Source: an uncultured Candidatus Peregrinibacteria bacterium
Lineage (GTDB): Bacteria; Patescibacteriota; Gracilibacteria; UBA1369
NCBI GenBank assembly: GCA_937858825.1
Contig: CALMAI010000008.1
Coordinates: forward strand, 1 to 54,746
Length of the DNA stretch: 54,746 nt
Reading direction: 5' to 3'
In this document: one piece after another, positions 41,846-50,956 of the stretch
Layout: each line of letters opens with the position of its first letter
How positions within the stretch are numbered: position 1 is the stretch's first letter
Notes under the pieces: generated by a model
What the model was told of the DNA's origin: nothing
What the model saw: only the letters and a program-made list of their open reading frames with translations
Database searches by the model: none
Program-made: the position numbers and the translations under genes

Positions 41846-42949
41846 ATGGAAAAAAAACAGATTGCCATACTGTGCGGAGGACGCTCATCCGAACACGAAA
41901 TATCGCTTATTTCAGCGAAAAATATTGCCAACGCACTCGATTCTGAACAGTTTGAGGCGCACATTATAGGTATTAGTAGGGAAGGGAAGTGGTACTACTC
42001 TCAAGAACATGACTGGCTTCCCCTGGAAGCAACCGGCACCCCACCAAAAGTTGAAGAGCATGGCGAACCAATTGCCATTACACCTGGACCACAAGATCAA
42101 AAAATCGTGTTCCTTAATGATCTGAATAAAAAAATTGCTCTACATTCGATCTTCCCAATCCTTCATGGAACATATGGTGAAGACGGAACAATGCAGGGAC
42201 TTTTAGAACAGCTCCAGATCCCATATGTAGGTCCAGACACACTTTCCAGTGCGATCTGCTTCGACAAAGATATGACCAAACGACTACTCCAACATGCAGG
42301 CATTCCAGTTGCGAAACAAATTTTAGTTCAAAAAAATGATCCAGAACCAAGTGCCAACGACGTCTTTCAACAACTCGGAAATCCTGTATTTGTTAAGCCA
42401 GCCAACGCTGGATCATCTATTGGTGTCAGCAAAGTAACAAATGAAGAAGAGTTAAGAAAGGCGCTTCAGTTAGCTTTCCAGTTCGATAAAAAAATTCTTA
42501 TTGAGCAGGGGATAGAAGGCAGGGAAGTCGAATGCGCAGTTTTAGGGAACGCTCTTGCCGCGCCATCCGAAATAGGGGAGATTGTCACTCCTAACAATTT
42601 TTATTCATATCGAGCAAAATATTTAGACGAAAATGGATCTGAACTTCATGCTCCAGCAAAATTGACAAATGATGAAAAAGTGCAATTGCAAATGATGGCA
42701 CTTGAAGCCTACAAAGTTTTAGGCTGTGAAGGTTTGGCTCGGATTGACATGTTCTTGGCAAACGACGGAAAAATCTATGTAAACGAACCAAACACATTGC
42801 CAGGTTTTACCAAAATCAGCATGTATCCAAAGCTATGGCAAGAAACTGGTATTTCATATAAAGATCTCATCACAAGATTAATCATTTTAGCTGAAGAGCG
42901 ATTTGAGGCTAAAAAGGCTCTCAAAACCGACATGCCAGATGAGGTATAG
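41846..42949 (+). CDS. ddl: D-alanine--D-alanine ligase
   Basis: ATP-grasp enzyme making D-Ala-D-Ala for peptidoglycan. Seen: KQIAILCGGRSSEHEISLIS, FPILHGTYGEDGTMQGLLEQ, IPYVGPDTLSSAICFDKDMT, GNPVFVKPANAGSSIGVSKV, EQGIEGREVECAVLGN, ALGCEGLARIDMF-type segment and VNEPNTLPGFTKISMYPKLW. 367 residues, with the ATP-grasp motifs in order. The HGTYGEDG and SxEHEIS residues match Ddl/Van ligases; D-Ala-D-Lac specificity cannot be excluded by eye. It pairs functionally with murC at 4988-6277. Confidence 0.96.
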   Translation: MEKKQIAILCGGRSSEHEISLISAKNIANALDSEQFEAHIIGISREGKWYYSQEHDWLPLEATGTPPKVEEHGEPIAITPGPQDQKIVFLNDLNKKIALHSIFPILHGTYGEDGTMQGLLEQLQIPYVGPDTLSSAICFDKDMTKRLLQHAGIPVAKQILVQKNDPEPSANDVFQQLGNPVFVKPANAGSSIGVSKVTNEEELRKALQLAFQFDKKILIEQGIEGREVECAVLGNALAAPSEIGEIVTPNNFYSYRAKYLDENGSELHAPAKLTNDEKVQLQMMALEAYKVLGCEGLARIDMFLANDGKIYVNEPNTLPGFTKISMYPKLWQETGISYKDLITRLIILAEERFEAKKALKTDMPDEV

Positions 42950-43083
42950 ATCAACTTTTTCACTAAAACGTCTTAAATCGAAAGTTTTGAGTATTGCTTA
43001 GAGGGAAGGGCAAAACCAAGCCATAGACTATTTACCATAAACAAAACCAGCACAACCACACCAGTTGTCAACCATCTTTATTC

Positions 43084-43101
43084 GCACAAGATACATTGTG
43101 C
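43084..43101. other. Short perfect inverted repeat in the ddl-downstream gap
   Basis: GCACAA and TTGTGC arms around a 6-base centre, in the 208-base gap after ddl and before the 3' end of the 544-residue unknown gene. There is no T-tract for a canonical terminator on either strand. The rest of the gap (42950-43157) holds no gene or RNA that could be recognised. Confidence 0.35.
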
Positions 43102-43157
43102 AAAATAAAATATGTTCGAATAGAGATACATCTAACACATCCATCTTTACTTCCCTT

Positions 43158-44792
43158 CTAAGAATTTATCTCAATACCACCGCGCAGGATTTTCGCCTCC
43201 CCAATAACAGACTGCACATCCATAACCTCTGATCCGGGTCTACTAAAAATCTTCTTCAGATGTGGTGCCAATTGCGAGTCATTCAATGCAATCTTCATGT
43301 CCCTCACCCTCTCCTGAAAACTTCTTCCATCTGCCCTCGCCAAAACTTTCAAAAAGTTCTTACACTTCCGTAAATGTGGTGGCAATAATGGCTTATCTTT
43401 AAACTGAAAACCCAACAACTGCTCAGTCATCTTCTGTAAATCCGCATCAGTTAAAAGCGCATTTACGGACTCTTTTGTCAACCCGGCATCCCCAGACTCC
43501 TTAACAACATCGGTAAGCAACCTGTCAAGTTGAAGCCGGGCCAATACCGTTGAAACATCTTTCGCAGAATATTCATACGTTGGAATAGTTTTGTCTCCCT
43601 GCCGTCGCAACGGCTGTCCGACACCACCAGATCCAGGATCTTTATATCGATCTTCAATCACATAGGTTGCCTGACTCAAGTCTTTTGAACCTTCTGGAAA
43701 ACGAATCTCCATAAATGGCTCATAAATACCTTTAAAATGAGGAAAAGCAATCTTATAAACATAACGGCCAGGCTCATTCGGAATCGCAACACGTTCTAAA
43801 TGAACGCCACTCTTATTTTCAATATCTTTAACTGAATTCAAAGATATTTCCGGCGAAGCCAATATTGCCCCACTCGCTGCGTAATTGTACTGAGTCATAT
43901 CCTCCAAAGCTTCTTCCAATTCCCCCTCTGCATTTTCCTTCAATGACTTTTGTCGCCGCCGCTCCCACTCTTCCGGCGTCAAATTCATAAAACTCATATC
44001 CATCATCACTCCTGCAGTCGCATCCAACTCAGCCTCCATAATAGAAGCATACTCAACATCTCCAACAATCTCCCAAAAAAGCTGCTCAATCGGCAATTTT
44101 TCCTCTTCTGTATGACCATGATCATAAAAAATCTGCAAAAACTGATCGCGAAGTGCCATCACATCGGTCTTTCCACTTAAAATTTCCTCTTCATGCGCTT
44201 CAACAAAACCCATAACCTCTTCCGTCAACTCCTCTCTTCGCTTCTTCTCCTTTTCTTCATCCTCTTCCTTTTCTCCCAATTCCTCTAATCTATACTTTGT
44301 TCGTCCCTGAATAATCAAGTCACGGTTTTTCACAATAAACTCCTTTCCCTTTTCGACCACAAACTCCTCTTCACTTTTGTCAAATCCAGGAGTTTTCGAT
44401 TCCGCTTCATACTGTTTTTGCCATTCCTTATACTTCTGCTTAAAAAGCTCCGGGGTAAAAACACTCCCTAAAATCTGGACACGAATCCCCTTCAGTTTCT
44501 CATCATCACTCCCCTTCTCCAAAATTTCTGCAATTGCCTCATCAACAGTCGTTTCATATGTCCCTTTTTCCTCTTCATCAAGCGACTCCAAAGATTTTTC
44601 CAAATACTGATCAGCTTTCTGCTTCTCAGCACTTTCCTGTGCCGCCGTTTTTGCCAGACGCTGATTCAACTTCCTTCGCTGTTCTTTAAATTTTTCGCTT
44701 GGTTTAAACGATTCCAGATGGGCTGTAATCTTTTTCTTATCCAAACCAATCTCAATATCATTCCTTTTTTGAGGACCGCTCTGTGGAGGCAT
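43158..44792 (-). CDS. Hypothetical 544-residue charged protein
   Basis: No family recognised. Soluble, highly charged and mostly helical in the first half, with long Glu/Lys stretches and likely coiled coils (residues about 20-110 and 160-215, including EDEEKEKKRREELTEEV). The second half (about 300-544) looks globular, with YVYKIAFPHFKGIYEPFMEI, SYVIEDRYKDPGSGG-type turns and a C-terminal MDVQSVIGEAKILRGG. No signal peptide or membrane helix. It is divergent from the 2025-residue gene, with symmetrical promoters between them; the two may act together. Its extended -10 TGCTATAGT on this strand is at 44818-44826. Confidence 0.6.
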   Translation of the reverse strand: MPPQSGPQKRNDIEIGLDKKKITAHLESFKPSEKFKEQRRKLNQRLAKTAAQESAEKQKADQYLEKSLESLDEEEKGTYETTVDEAIAEILEKGSDDEKLKGIRVQILGSVFTPELFKQKYKEWQKQYEAESKTPGFDKSEEEFVVEKGKEFIVKNRDLIIQGRTKYRLEELGEKEEDEEKEKKRREELTEEVMGFVEAHEEEILSGKTDVMALRDQFLQIFYDHGHTEEEKLPIEQLFWEIVGDVEYASIMEAELDATAGVMMDMSFMNLTPEEWERRRQKSLKENAEGELEEALEDMTQYNYAASGAILASPEISLNSVKDIENKSGVHLERVAIPNEPGRYVYKIAFPHFKGIYEPFMEIRFPEGSKDLSQATYVIEDRYKDPGSGGVGQPLRRQGDKTIPTYEYSAKDVSTVLARLQLDRLLTDVVKESGDAGLTKESVNALLTDADLQKMTEQLLGFQFKDKPLLPPHLRKCKNFLKVLARADGRSFQERVRDMKIALNDSQLAPHLKKIFSRPGSEVMDVQSVIGEAKILRGGIEINS

Positions 44793-44816
44793 GTATAAAG
44801 TAATGATTTATCCCTC

Positions 44817-44851
44817 TACTATAGCATATTTTAGCCATTTATGGTATAGTA
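44817..44851. promoter_or_regulatory. Symmetrical divergent promoter region
   Basis: An 11-base inverted repeat (arms 44817-44827 and 44841-44851, one mismatch, 13-base spacer). Each arm contains an extended -10: TGCTATAGT on the minus strand (44818-44826) for the 544-residue gene and TGGTATAGT on the plus strand (44842-44850) for the 2025-residue gene. Each -35 would fall in the opposite promoter, so a regulator bound here would affect both. Confidence 0.5.
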
Positions 44852-44878
44852 ATATGATCCATAAGCATCATTTCCATC

Positions 44879-47800
44879 ATGAGCGACGGAAAAAACAAAG
44901 ATCAAAAAGAAAAACTAGAAGGCCAGACAACTTTTGAAGAAACTGCCAATAAAGAAATACGTGAAAAAGTAGTAGCACGAGAGAAAAAAGAGGAACAGGT
45001 TCAGCAGGAAAGCGTTCAAAAGCGTACCGGATCCAGACTGGAAATGATGGGGATGACACTCTACTCCCCTGACAAACAAACAGCTTCGGAGGTTGAAGCA
45101 ATTGACACCAACTCTGAAAGTGACGAGGAGATTCAATCCTCACTGGAACTTCTTGGAACCATTTCCATCAGCATTTTGGCAAAAATGTTTGAAGGCGGGA
45201 TCGACAAAAACTCCGTCGACTCTTTAGCCGAATTCAAGCAAGTCCTCAACAAAATCAACAAAGAGAGTAAATATAAGAAGCTACGTGAAAAAATCAGTAA
45301 CGTCAGCGAAAGATCAACATTTCGCAAACTTCAGGAAATCCTCAATAAGCCCAATTCCAAAATCTACAAAGAACTGGAAAAACATTGGAATGAATACATA
45401 AAGAAAAGTAAAAATGTTATTAATGATGCCAAAAAAGGTTCACTTGCAGACGTCTGGAAAAAAGTAAGGGACAATCCAGGGAAAGTTGTTTTTGCTGTAG
45501 CTGGTGCTTTTGCACTTCATGGGCTTTACAAAGCCTTTATGGATGAAGAAAAATCCAGCACATCAGGAGAAAAAGAGTGGCACAAAAAAATCTTCAATAA
45601 AAGCACCGGAATGGCGCTCGGACTTATGGCTTTGGGAGCAATTCTGGATTCCGATAAAATTATGGCTTTTGCCAAAGAGTATTTAACAGGCGACGCCAAA
45701 GAAAATGCAATTCGCGCTGCAGAAAACGCAAAACAAGCTGCTGTTGACGCCCTTAACAAGGATATAAATTTTGATGAAAAGAAAAATCATCTCGCCAAAC
45801 TTCTTGGAAAAGATTCAACCGTTCTTGAAGGAGTCAGCCTTGCAACAATTCTTGCCGACCTGGATATACAGCCTGAAAAAACCGCCCACACCGAACCTTT
45901 TAAAGGTGCCGGAGGCGCCGCCAAACTCATGAAAAAATGGCTCAAGAAAAAAGGAAAACTCAGTCCAACCATTGAAAAAATTTTAGATAAGTTTATTGGG
46001 GAGGATAAGGAACCTATTCCACCTTTCAGCGAATCAACCAAAAAAGAGTCTGAAAAAATATCTCCTTCAGAAGTTATCAAAGAAGAAGTAGCTGAAAAAC
46101 AACTCCGCTATGACATTATTTCAAAATCTCTCATTGGACTCTATTGCCTGCAAAGCAAAGAAATGAAAGAGCTGAAAGACGAGATTACAGCCGCTTTCGA
46201 ATTCCTTCATGATGTAAAAATAGGGACTGTTGTTAACGCCTACGAATCTGCAGCAAACAAAAAAACTGTTTCATTTGAATCACTTGGGATTGATGAAAAC
46301 CCAGATACAAATCCAGAAGCCCTTTACCATGCTTGCGCGATCATAACAAAAACATTTAATCAAGCTGAAGGACTTTTTAAAAGCAAGATAGGAAAAGAGC
46401 AATCCCTGGAGGAGCTTTTCAACACTATTGGGAATGACCCAGCTATTGAACTGGCTCATGGAGTACAAAATTCAATCGAAAACAGACTGAAAGCCCTTAA
46501 GATAACCTCATTTGCAGATCTTCAGGCCAGTGTCGAGAAAATCTTTGAAGATGACACCATCAATCAACTCTTTGAACAGAATAAGGAAAAATTTCTAGAA
46601 CACGTGTCAAACAAGTACAATTTAGAGATAAACGACCTCGACAAAAAAGAAAAAGCAGACTTTCTTTTTATTGTATGGAGTCTCTATGCCAATAGCTATT
46701 CGCTTGATCAATCTTCAGAAACAGTAGAAAAGATTGCATCCAACCGCTCAGCAAATGAAAAGGTTATCCAACTAACAAAAAAACTAACAGAAGCTATTAA
46801 AAATGATGTCCTCGGTTCAAATGGACTCTTGCAAAAATCCATTGATCGTTATGACATTAAGCGCCCAAATAATGAAAAATACGATCAAATTCTACAGAAA
46901 AATTTAAAACCCGATGTCCTCTATTTCAAAGATGGATTTCAAATGGCACTTCTGGCAGATGGAATCCAGTTCGACAAGCCAGCGGAGAAAGAGAGCATTG
47001 GCCAAGCAAAAGATGTAACGATGATCTATTTGATGCTTCGGATATTGAAGGATCGAAAACCAAAGGCCTACCCACTTTATGCCGCAAACATTGCGTACAT
47101 TGCCGGAAGCAAAGACTTGGATTTGAATATTAATCTTCAAGCAATCGCGCCATATTTTGAAAAACTCTTCGGCCAGGCTTTGAAAGCATCCCTGAGCCAC
47201 CTGGAAGATGCTGATAATTTTATGATGGGATTAGAAAATCTCAATTCTGATCCTGAAAAAATCAAAAAAATTGCTGAACGTGATATAGATGTATTCCTCC
47301 TTAATACGATTGAAACGGGCGTGGCAGGTGGATATGAAATACCTCGTGACCTGACCATGGTTCTTGCCGGTAAATTTCCAGAAGCATTTGACCAAGAAAC
47401 CGATGCAGAACAGATCATGCGCATGATCATAACTCTTGGCGGAAACATCACTTATCCGGCTGTATTGTCACAAGGTGCAGGACTCGTCTATCTCGGCGGG
47501 AAATACTTCTTTATTCGGCCAATTGGAGCAGGCTGGGACTCATTAAAAGCCTTAGCAACGGAAGGTCCGGGAACAGCAGCTAAAACATATGTTATTGGTA
47601 CAGCTCCCTTTGTAACTATTGGCGCCGTTGGTGGACTATTGAAATCTACAGCTCGCCACGGAAGGGTCCTGAGTATGGCTCTTGGCGGCCTTAAAGGACT
47701 TGGAGCACCTGTCACCTACCCTATGGCCGGAATTCGTCACATTGTTGGAGCTTCAGAAACTGCCAAAAATCTGAGTCGGGGAAGTAAATACGTTTGGAAT

Positions 47801-50800
47801 GTTGCAAAAGGCAGACAAGCTTCAAATCTTGATATGGCAACCGAGCTCTACCTACATTACAACAAACTCACTCCTGACTACAAAGCCGTAAATATTTTTG
47901 AAAAAGGAAAACAGCTTCTTAAAAGTCCTCTCCAGGAAACCAGGCGTCGACTCTATTTCGACATATACAACAAGGGACGGCTTCGATGGGGGGAACTCTT
48001 CATTAAAAACTACAATGAATTTTGGGGAATTGATCCATTAAATCCATCTAGTTCAAAGGGAGTAACGCTCAAACCACTGAGAAATATTGATTTGGATCTT
48101 GCTGGTCGCAATGAACTCCTGACAAAAGTCGAACGAATGCAGGAAGTTATAGAGAGGATGAAAAAAATTGAAAAGCTTGATTCAATGTCAGAAGCAAAAT
48201 TCTGGAAAGAGATGGAAACAATTTTAGAAGGTCCGGAACTGAGAGCTTTACAGGCCAAAGCAGGATCAAACTTTGAGAAATTTCAAAAATCACTCTCAGC
48301 AAGTCTACAAGAAAGCTCAAAGAACGCTTCTAAAGTTTCAAAACTAAGAGGTTACCTGGGTGACAAATGGAAACAAGCCAGTGTTACTGAACGTTTCAAG
48401 AAATGGAATGAAGGAAGAGAGACCTCTAAATCAACAGATCTTCCCGAAAAGAAAACCAACCTCGAAACGCCCGAAAAAGCTCCGACCAAAGCAGTCAGCG
48501 AAACCTCAGAAGTTTTACATGACGCAAAAAGGAATCTGGAGACAATCCGCAAAGAGATTCGTGCTGCCGAAAGTGAGATTAAAGCTCTTAACGATGCACG
48601 CAAATCCCCTCAATTCGAAGGATGGGATGAAGCATTTGAAAAACGTCTCACCAAAGCCCGCCAGATCATTGCCGACGGTCGGGCTGCAGAAGTGAAAATG
48701 CAGGAGAGCATCAAAGCTTTTGAAAATGTTCAGGAAATAGAAGGCAAATTGGCAAAAGCCATTACTCATGCCCCGGGGGAAGTGTCAGCTCTGAACAAAG
48801 AACTCAAAGCCGCAAAAACGTTAGCCGAAGAGTCCCTTCAGGAATCGGCAGAGCTGACCAAAAATATAGGAAAAGCCGGAAAACTCGGAAGAGCACTAAA
48901 GTATGGAGGTACTGCCCTTGGTGGATTTGGTGCCGTAATAAGTTTTTATCAGGCTGGATCAGCCGGATACGAAGCTCTCACCACCGATGTTGAAGGTCGC
49001 GGAACAGTAAAAGGAGTTGAAGCAGGATTATGGACTCTCAATGCCGCCGCCGATACCGCCGCCGTTGCCGTACTACTCGGCGCGGAAGGAGCTGCAGCAA
49101 CCGGGCTCTCTGCCATAGCATTACCACTCATTCCTATAACCTATGTAGGAACCAACGCCATTGAAGCAGCCTATGAAGAAACCGTCACCGACTATGAATG
49201 GGCACAAAAAAATCCTTTCGAAGCACTCCATCATTTTTACACATCACTCAACACTATTTCTGTTGGTGACGTGTATTTGGCTGCCGCCCGCCTGGATACA
49301 AAAGAGGGGCTCGACGAACACCACAACACCATGCACAAAATCTATCGTGGCCTGGTGGCAATGCAAAAAGATCCAAGTCTCCTCAACTATATTTTGAGTA
49401 CGCCCGCATCAGACACCAAAAACAAAGAGGTCGAACGCCGCATAGAGGAAAACTATTCCGTCTATCACGAAATGTATTTCCAGAGCCTCAATCCATACGG
49501 CATTCAAAGCTACCAATCAGCACAGAAAACCGTCCTGGACGCGCAAATCTTTGACCGCATCATGACAACCCGTGACAAAGCCAAAGAAGCCGGCCAACAA
49601 TTTATCCTTGGAAATGAAGAGAGCAGCTACCACCTTAACCTCTGCGATGAAGAGTTTGAAATGGTTGGAGGAATGATGGCTCCAGAATTCAAAGAGTCAA
49701 AATTCCGACCACAAACAATTGTCGACAAATACAAGGAGGATCTTACTCACCTTCTCAAGAAAGACGAAATCCTCTGGAATAATCTTGAACGAATGGACAC
49801 TGCTTATATCCTCCGTCTTTGCGCCCAAATGCAAATTGCCGTGAACGATGAAAACCTCAAAATGGAAGATGAGCTTAAATCCATTATGAGCATTCAGTTC
49901 ATGACCCTCAAAAACTATCTTGAGGCAGGACGGGGAGTAAATTTCGAGTTCGGAATCCGCAACTCATCACTGTTTGAACCCCGCATGTCCATCGACGAAA
50001 TCCTGGAAACCATAGAAGCACTGGGAAGCGGAACTATGGAGGCTTACCTCAACTTTGAAAAACAAAACTACAATCCAACTCCATCGACCCATGCCCTCTT
50101 CCGCCTTGCTGAATTTTTGGGATACACAGGCGAACCAACCGAAATTGGCCTAAAAGAGTTTTTCTCGGAAGGATCAGCCAGCTTCCGTGGCATTTATTGG
50201 GATGGAGAGAACTGGTACATACAAGAACGTGGTCACGAATTCGACGATAAAATCGGGCCGGAGCTCAACGAAGCAATGATCAAGAAAATCATTGAAACCA
50301 TGAGAGCAAACCCAGACGACATTTTGGAACATCGCAATGACGCGATCTTCCTGGATGCTCACGACTACACCAAAGAGGTGAATCGCATGGCGCAAATTTT
50401 AGAAGATGGATTAGCCGAAGGAAAACAGCGGGGCTATAAAGAAGCTCAAGAGAATGGGGTTTCAACACCTCCAACAGGCTTTAAAGAAAAATCGGTAAAC
50501 TACGAGAAAAAAGAAAAAGACCTCGCAACTGAATACAAAGAAGCAGTTGAACATGTAAAAGAGTCCTGCAACTGGAGCAGACTTAAATATAGAGTTCTGG
50601 ACGACAACACCATTGAACTCTCTCGTACCGACTCCAACACCCGCGTGAAACTCACCCGTTCCGGAAAAGAGTGGAATGTTGGTGGATTCAAAGGCGGACT
50701 GACACTCGCGCAAGCTGTTGTTCTTGGAAACCTGAAGAACAAGGTTGAAAAAATCATCGTTGAAAACAATCATTCAGGTGGATCAGACGCGCCATTTGAA

Positions 50801-50956
50801 AACGATGGCGGCAACGTGGACTTTGATCGCAACTGGAACCCAAACGACCTTCGAATTTTAGACAAAAGTACCGGATGGCTCGGCTTCTACGACGAAGTTG
50901 GGGTCAATGTTGATGACGTGGTAGAAACACTCAACAACTGGTACAAGAGCCGCTAA
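44879..50956 (+). CDS. Giant 2025-residue protein of unknown family
   Basis: No family recognised; no signal peptide. Seen: acidic, coiled-coil-rich N-terminus (about 1-190); two short hydrophobic stretches (KVVFAVAGAFALHGLYKAF near 202 and MALGLMALGAIL near 246); a long soluble helical middle; a Gly/Ala-rich hydrophobic region (about 850-960, ITYPAVLSQGAGLVYLGG and VIGTAPFVTIGAVGGLL); a coiled coil (about 1215-1335); a second Gly/Ala-rich region (about 1340-1425, GGTALGGFGAVISFYQAG, AVAVLLGAEGAAATGLSAIA); and a C-terminal globular part with WNVGGFKGGLTLAQAVVLGN. The hydrophobic patches suggest membrane association. Neighbours: the divergent 544-residue gene and convergent elp3 (4-base overlap). 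Not obviously a phage tape-measure or polymorphic toxin, though both can look similar; no catalytic motif was found. Confidence 0.75.
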   Translation: MSDGKNKDQKEKLEGQTTFEETANKEIREKVVAREKKEEQVQQESVQKRTGSRLEMMGMTLYSPDKQTASEVEAIDTNSESDEEIQSSLELLGTISISILAKMFEGGIDKNSVDSLAEFKQVLNKINKESKYKKLREKISNVSERSTFRKLQEILNKPNSKIYKELEKHWNEYIKKSKNVINDAKKGSLADVWKKVRDNPGKVVFAVAGAFALHGLYKAFMDEEKSSTSGEKEWHKKIFNKSTGMALGLMALGAILDSDKIMAFAKEYLTGDAKENAIRAAENAKQAAVDALNKDINFDEKKNHLAKLLGKDSTVLEGVSLATILADLDIQPEKTAHTEPFKGAGGAAKLMKKWLKKKGKLSPTIEKILDKFIGEDKEPIPPFSESTKKESEKISPSEVIKEEVAEKQLRYDIISKSLIGLYCLQSKEMKELKDEITAAFEFLHDVKIGTVVNAYESAANKKTVSFESLGIDENPDTNPEALYHACAIITKTFNQAEGLFKSKIGKEQSLEELFNTIGNDPAIELAHGVQNSIENRLKALKITSFADLQASVEKIFEDDTINQLFEQNKEKFLEHVSNKYNLEINDLDKKEKADFLFIVWSLYANSYSLDQSSETVEKIASNRSANEKVIQLTKKLTEAIKNDVLGSNGLLQKSIDRYDIKRPNNEKYDQILQKNLKPDVLYFKDGFQMALLADGIQFDKPAEKESIGQAKDVTMIYLMLRILKDRKPKAYPLYAANIAYIAGSKDLDLNINLQAIAPYFEKLFGQALKASLSHLEDADNFMMGLENLNSDPEKIKKIAERDIDVFLLNTIETGVAGGYEIPRDLTMVLAGKFPEAFDQETDAEQIMRMIITLGGNITYPAVLSQGAGLVYLGGKYFFIRPIGAGWDSLKALATEGPGTAAKTYVIGTAPFVTIGAVGGLLKSTARHGRVLSMALGGLKGLGAPVTYPMAGIRHIVGASETAKNLSRGSKYVWNVAKGRQASNLDMATELYLHYNKLTPDYKAVNIFEKGKQLLKSPLQETRRRLYFDIYNKGRLRWGELFIKNYNEFWGIDPLNPSSSKGVTLKPLRNIDLDLAGRNELLTKVERMQEVIERMKKIEKLDSMSEAKFWKEMETILEGPELRALQAKAGSNFEKFQKSLSASLQESSKNASKVSKLRGYLGDKWKQASVTERFKKWNEGRETSKSTDLPEKKTNLETPEKAPTKAVSETSEVLHDAKRNLETIRKEIRAAESEIKALNDARKSPQFEGWDEAFEKRLTKARQIIADGRAAEVKMQESIKAFENVQEIEGKLAKAITHAPGEVSALNKELKAAKTLAEESLQESAELTKNIGKAGKLGRALKYGGTALGGFGAVISFYQAGSAGYEALTTDVEGRGTVKGVEAGLWTLNAAADTAAVAVLLGAEGAAATGLSAIALPLIPITYVGTNAIEAAYEETVTDYEWAQKNPFEALHHFYTSLNTISVGDVYLAAARLDTKEGLDEHHNTMHKIYRGLVAMQKDPSLLNYILSTPASDTKNKEVERRIEENYSVYHEMYFQSLNPYGIQSYQSAQKTVLDAQIFDRIMTTRDKAKEAGQQFILGNEESSYHLNLCDEEFEMVGGMMAPEFKESKFRPQTIVDKYKEDLTHLLKKDEILWNNLERMDTAYILRLCAQMQIAVNDENLKMEDELKSIMSIQFMTLKNYLEAGRGVNFEFGIRNSSLFEPRMSIDEILETIEALGSGTMEAYLNFEKQNYNPTPSTHALFRLAEFLGYTGEPTEIGLKEFFSEGSASFRGIYWDGENWYIQERGHEFDDKIGPELNEAMIKKIIETMRANPDDILEHRNDAIFLDAHDYTKEVNRMAQILEDGLAEGKQRGYKEAQENGVSTPPTGFKEKSVNYEKKEKDLATEYKEAVEHVKESCNWSRLKYRVLDDNTIELSRTDSNTRVKLTRSGKEWNVGGFKGGLTLAQAVVLGNLKNKVEKIIVENNHSGGSDAPFENDGGNVDFDRNWNPNDLRILDKSTGWLGFYDEVGVNVDDVVETLNNWYKSR

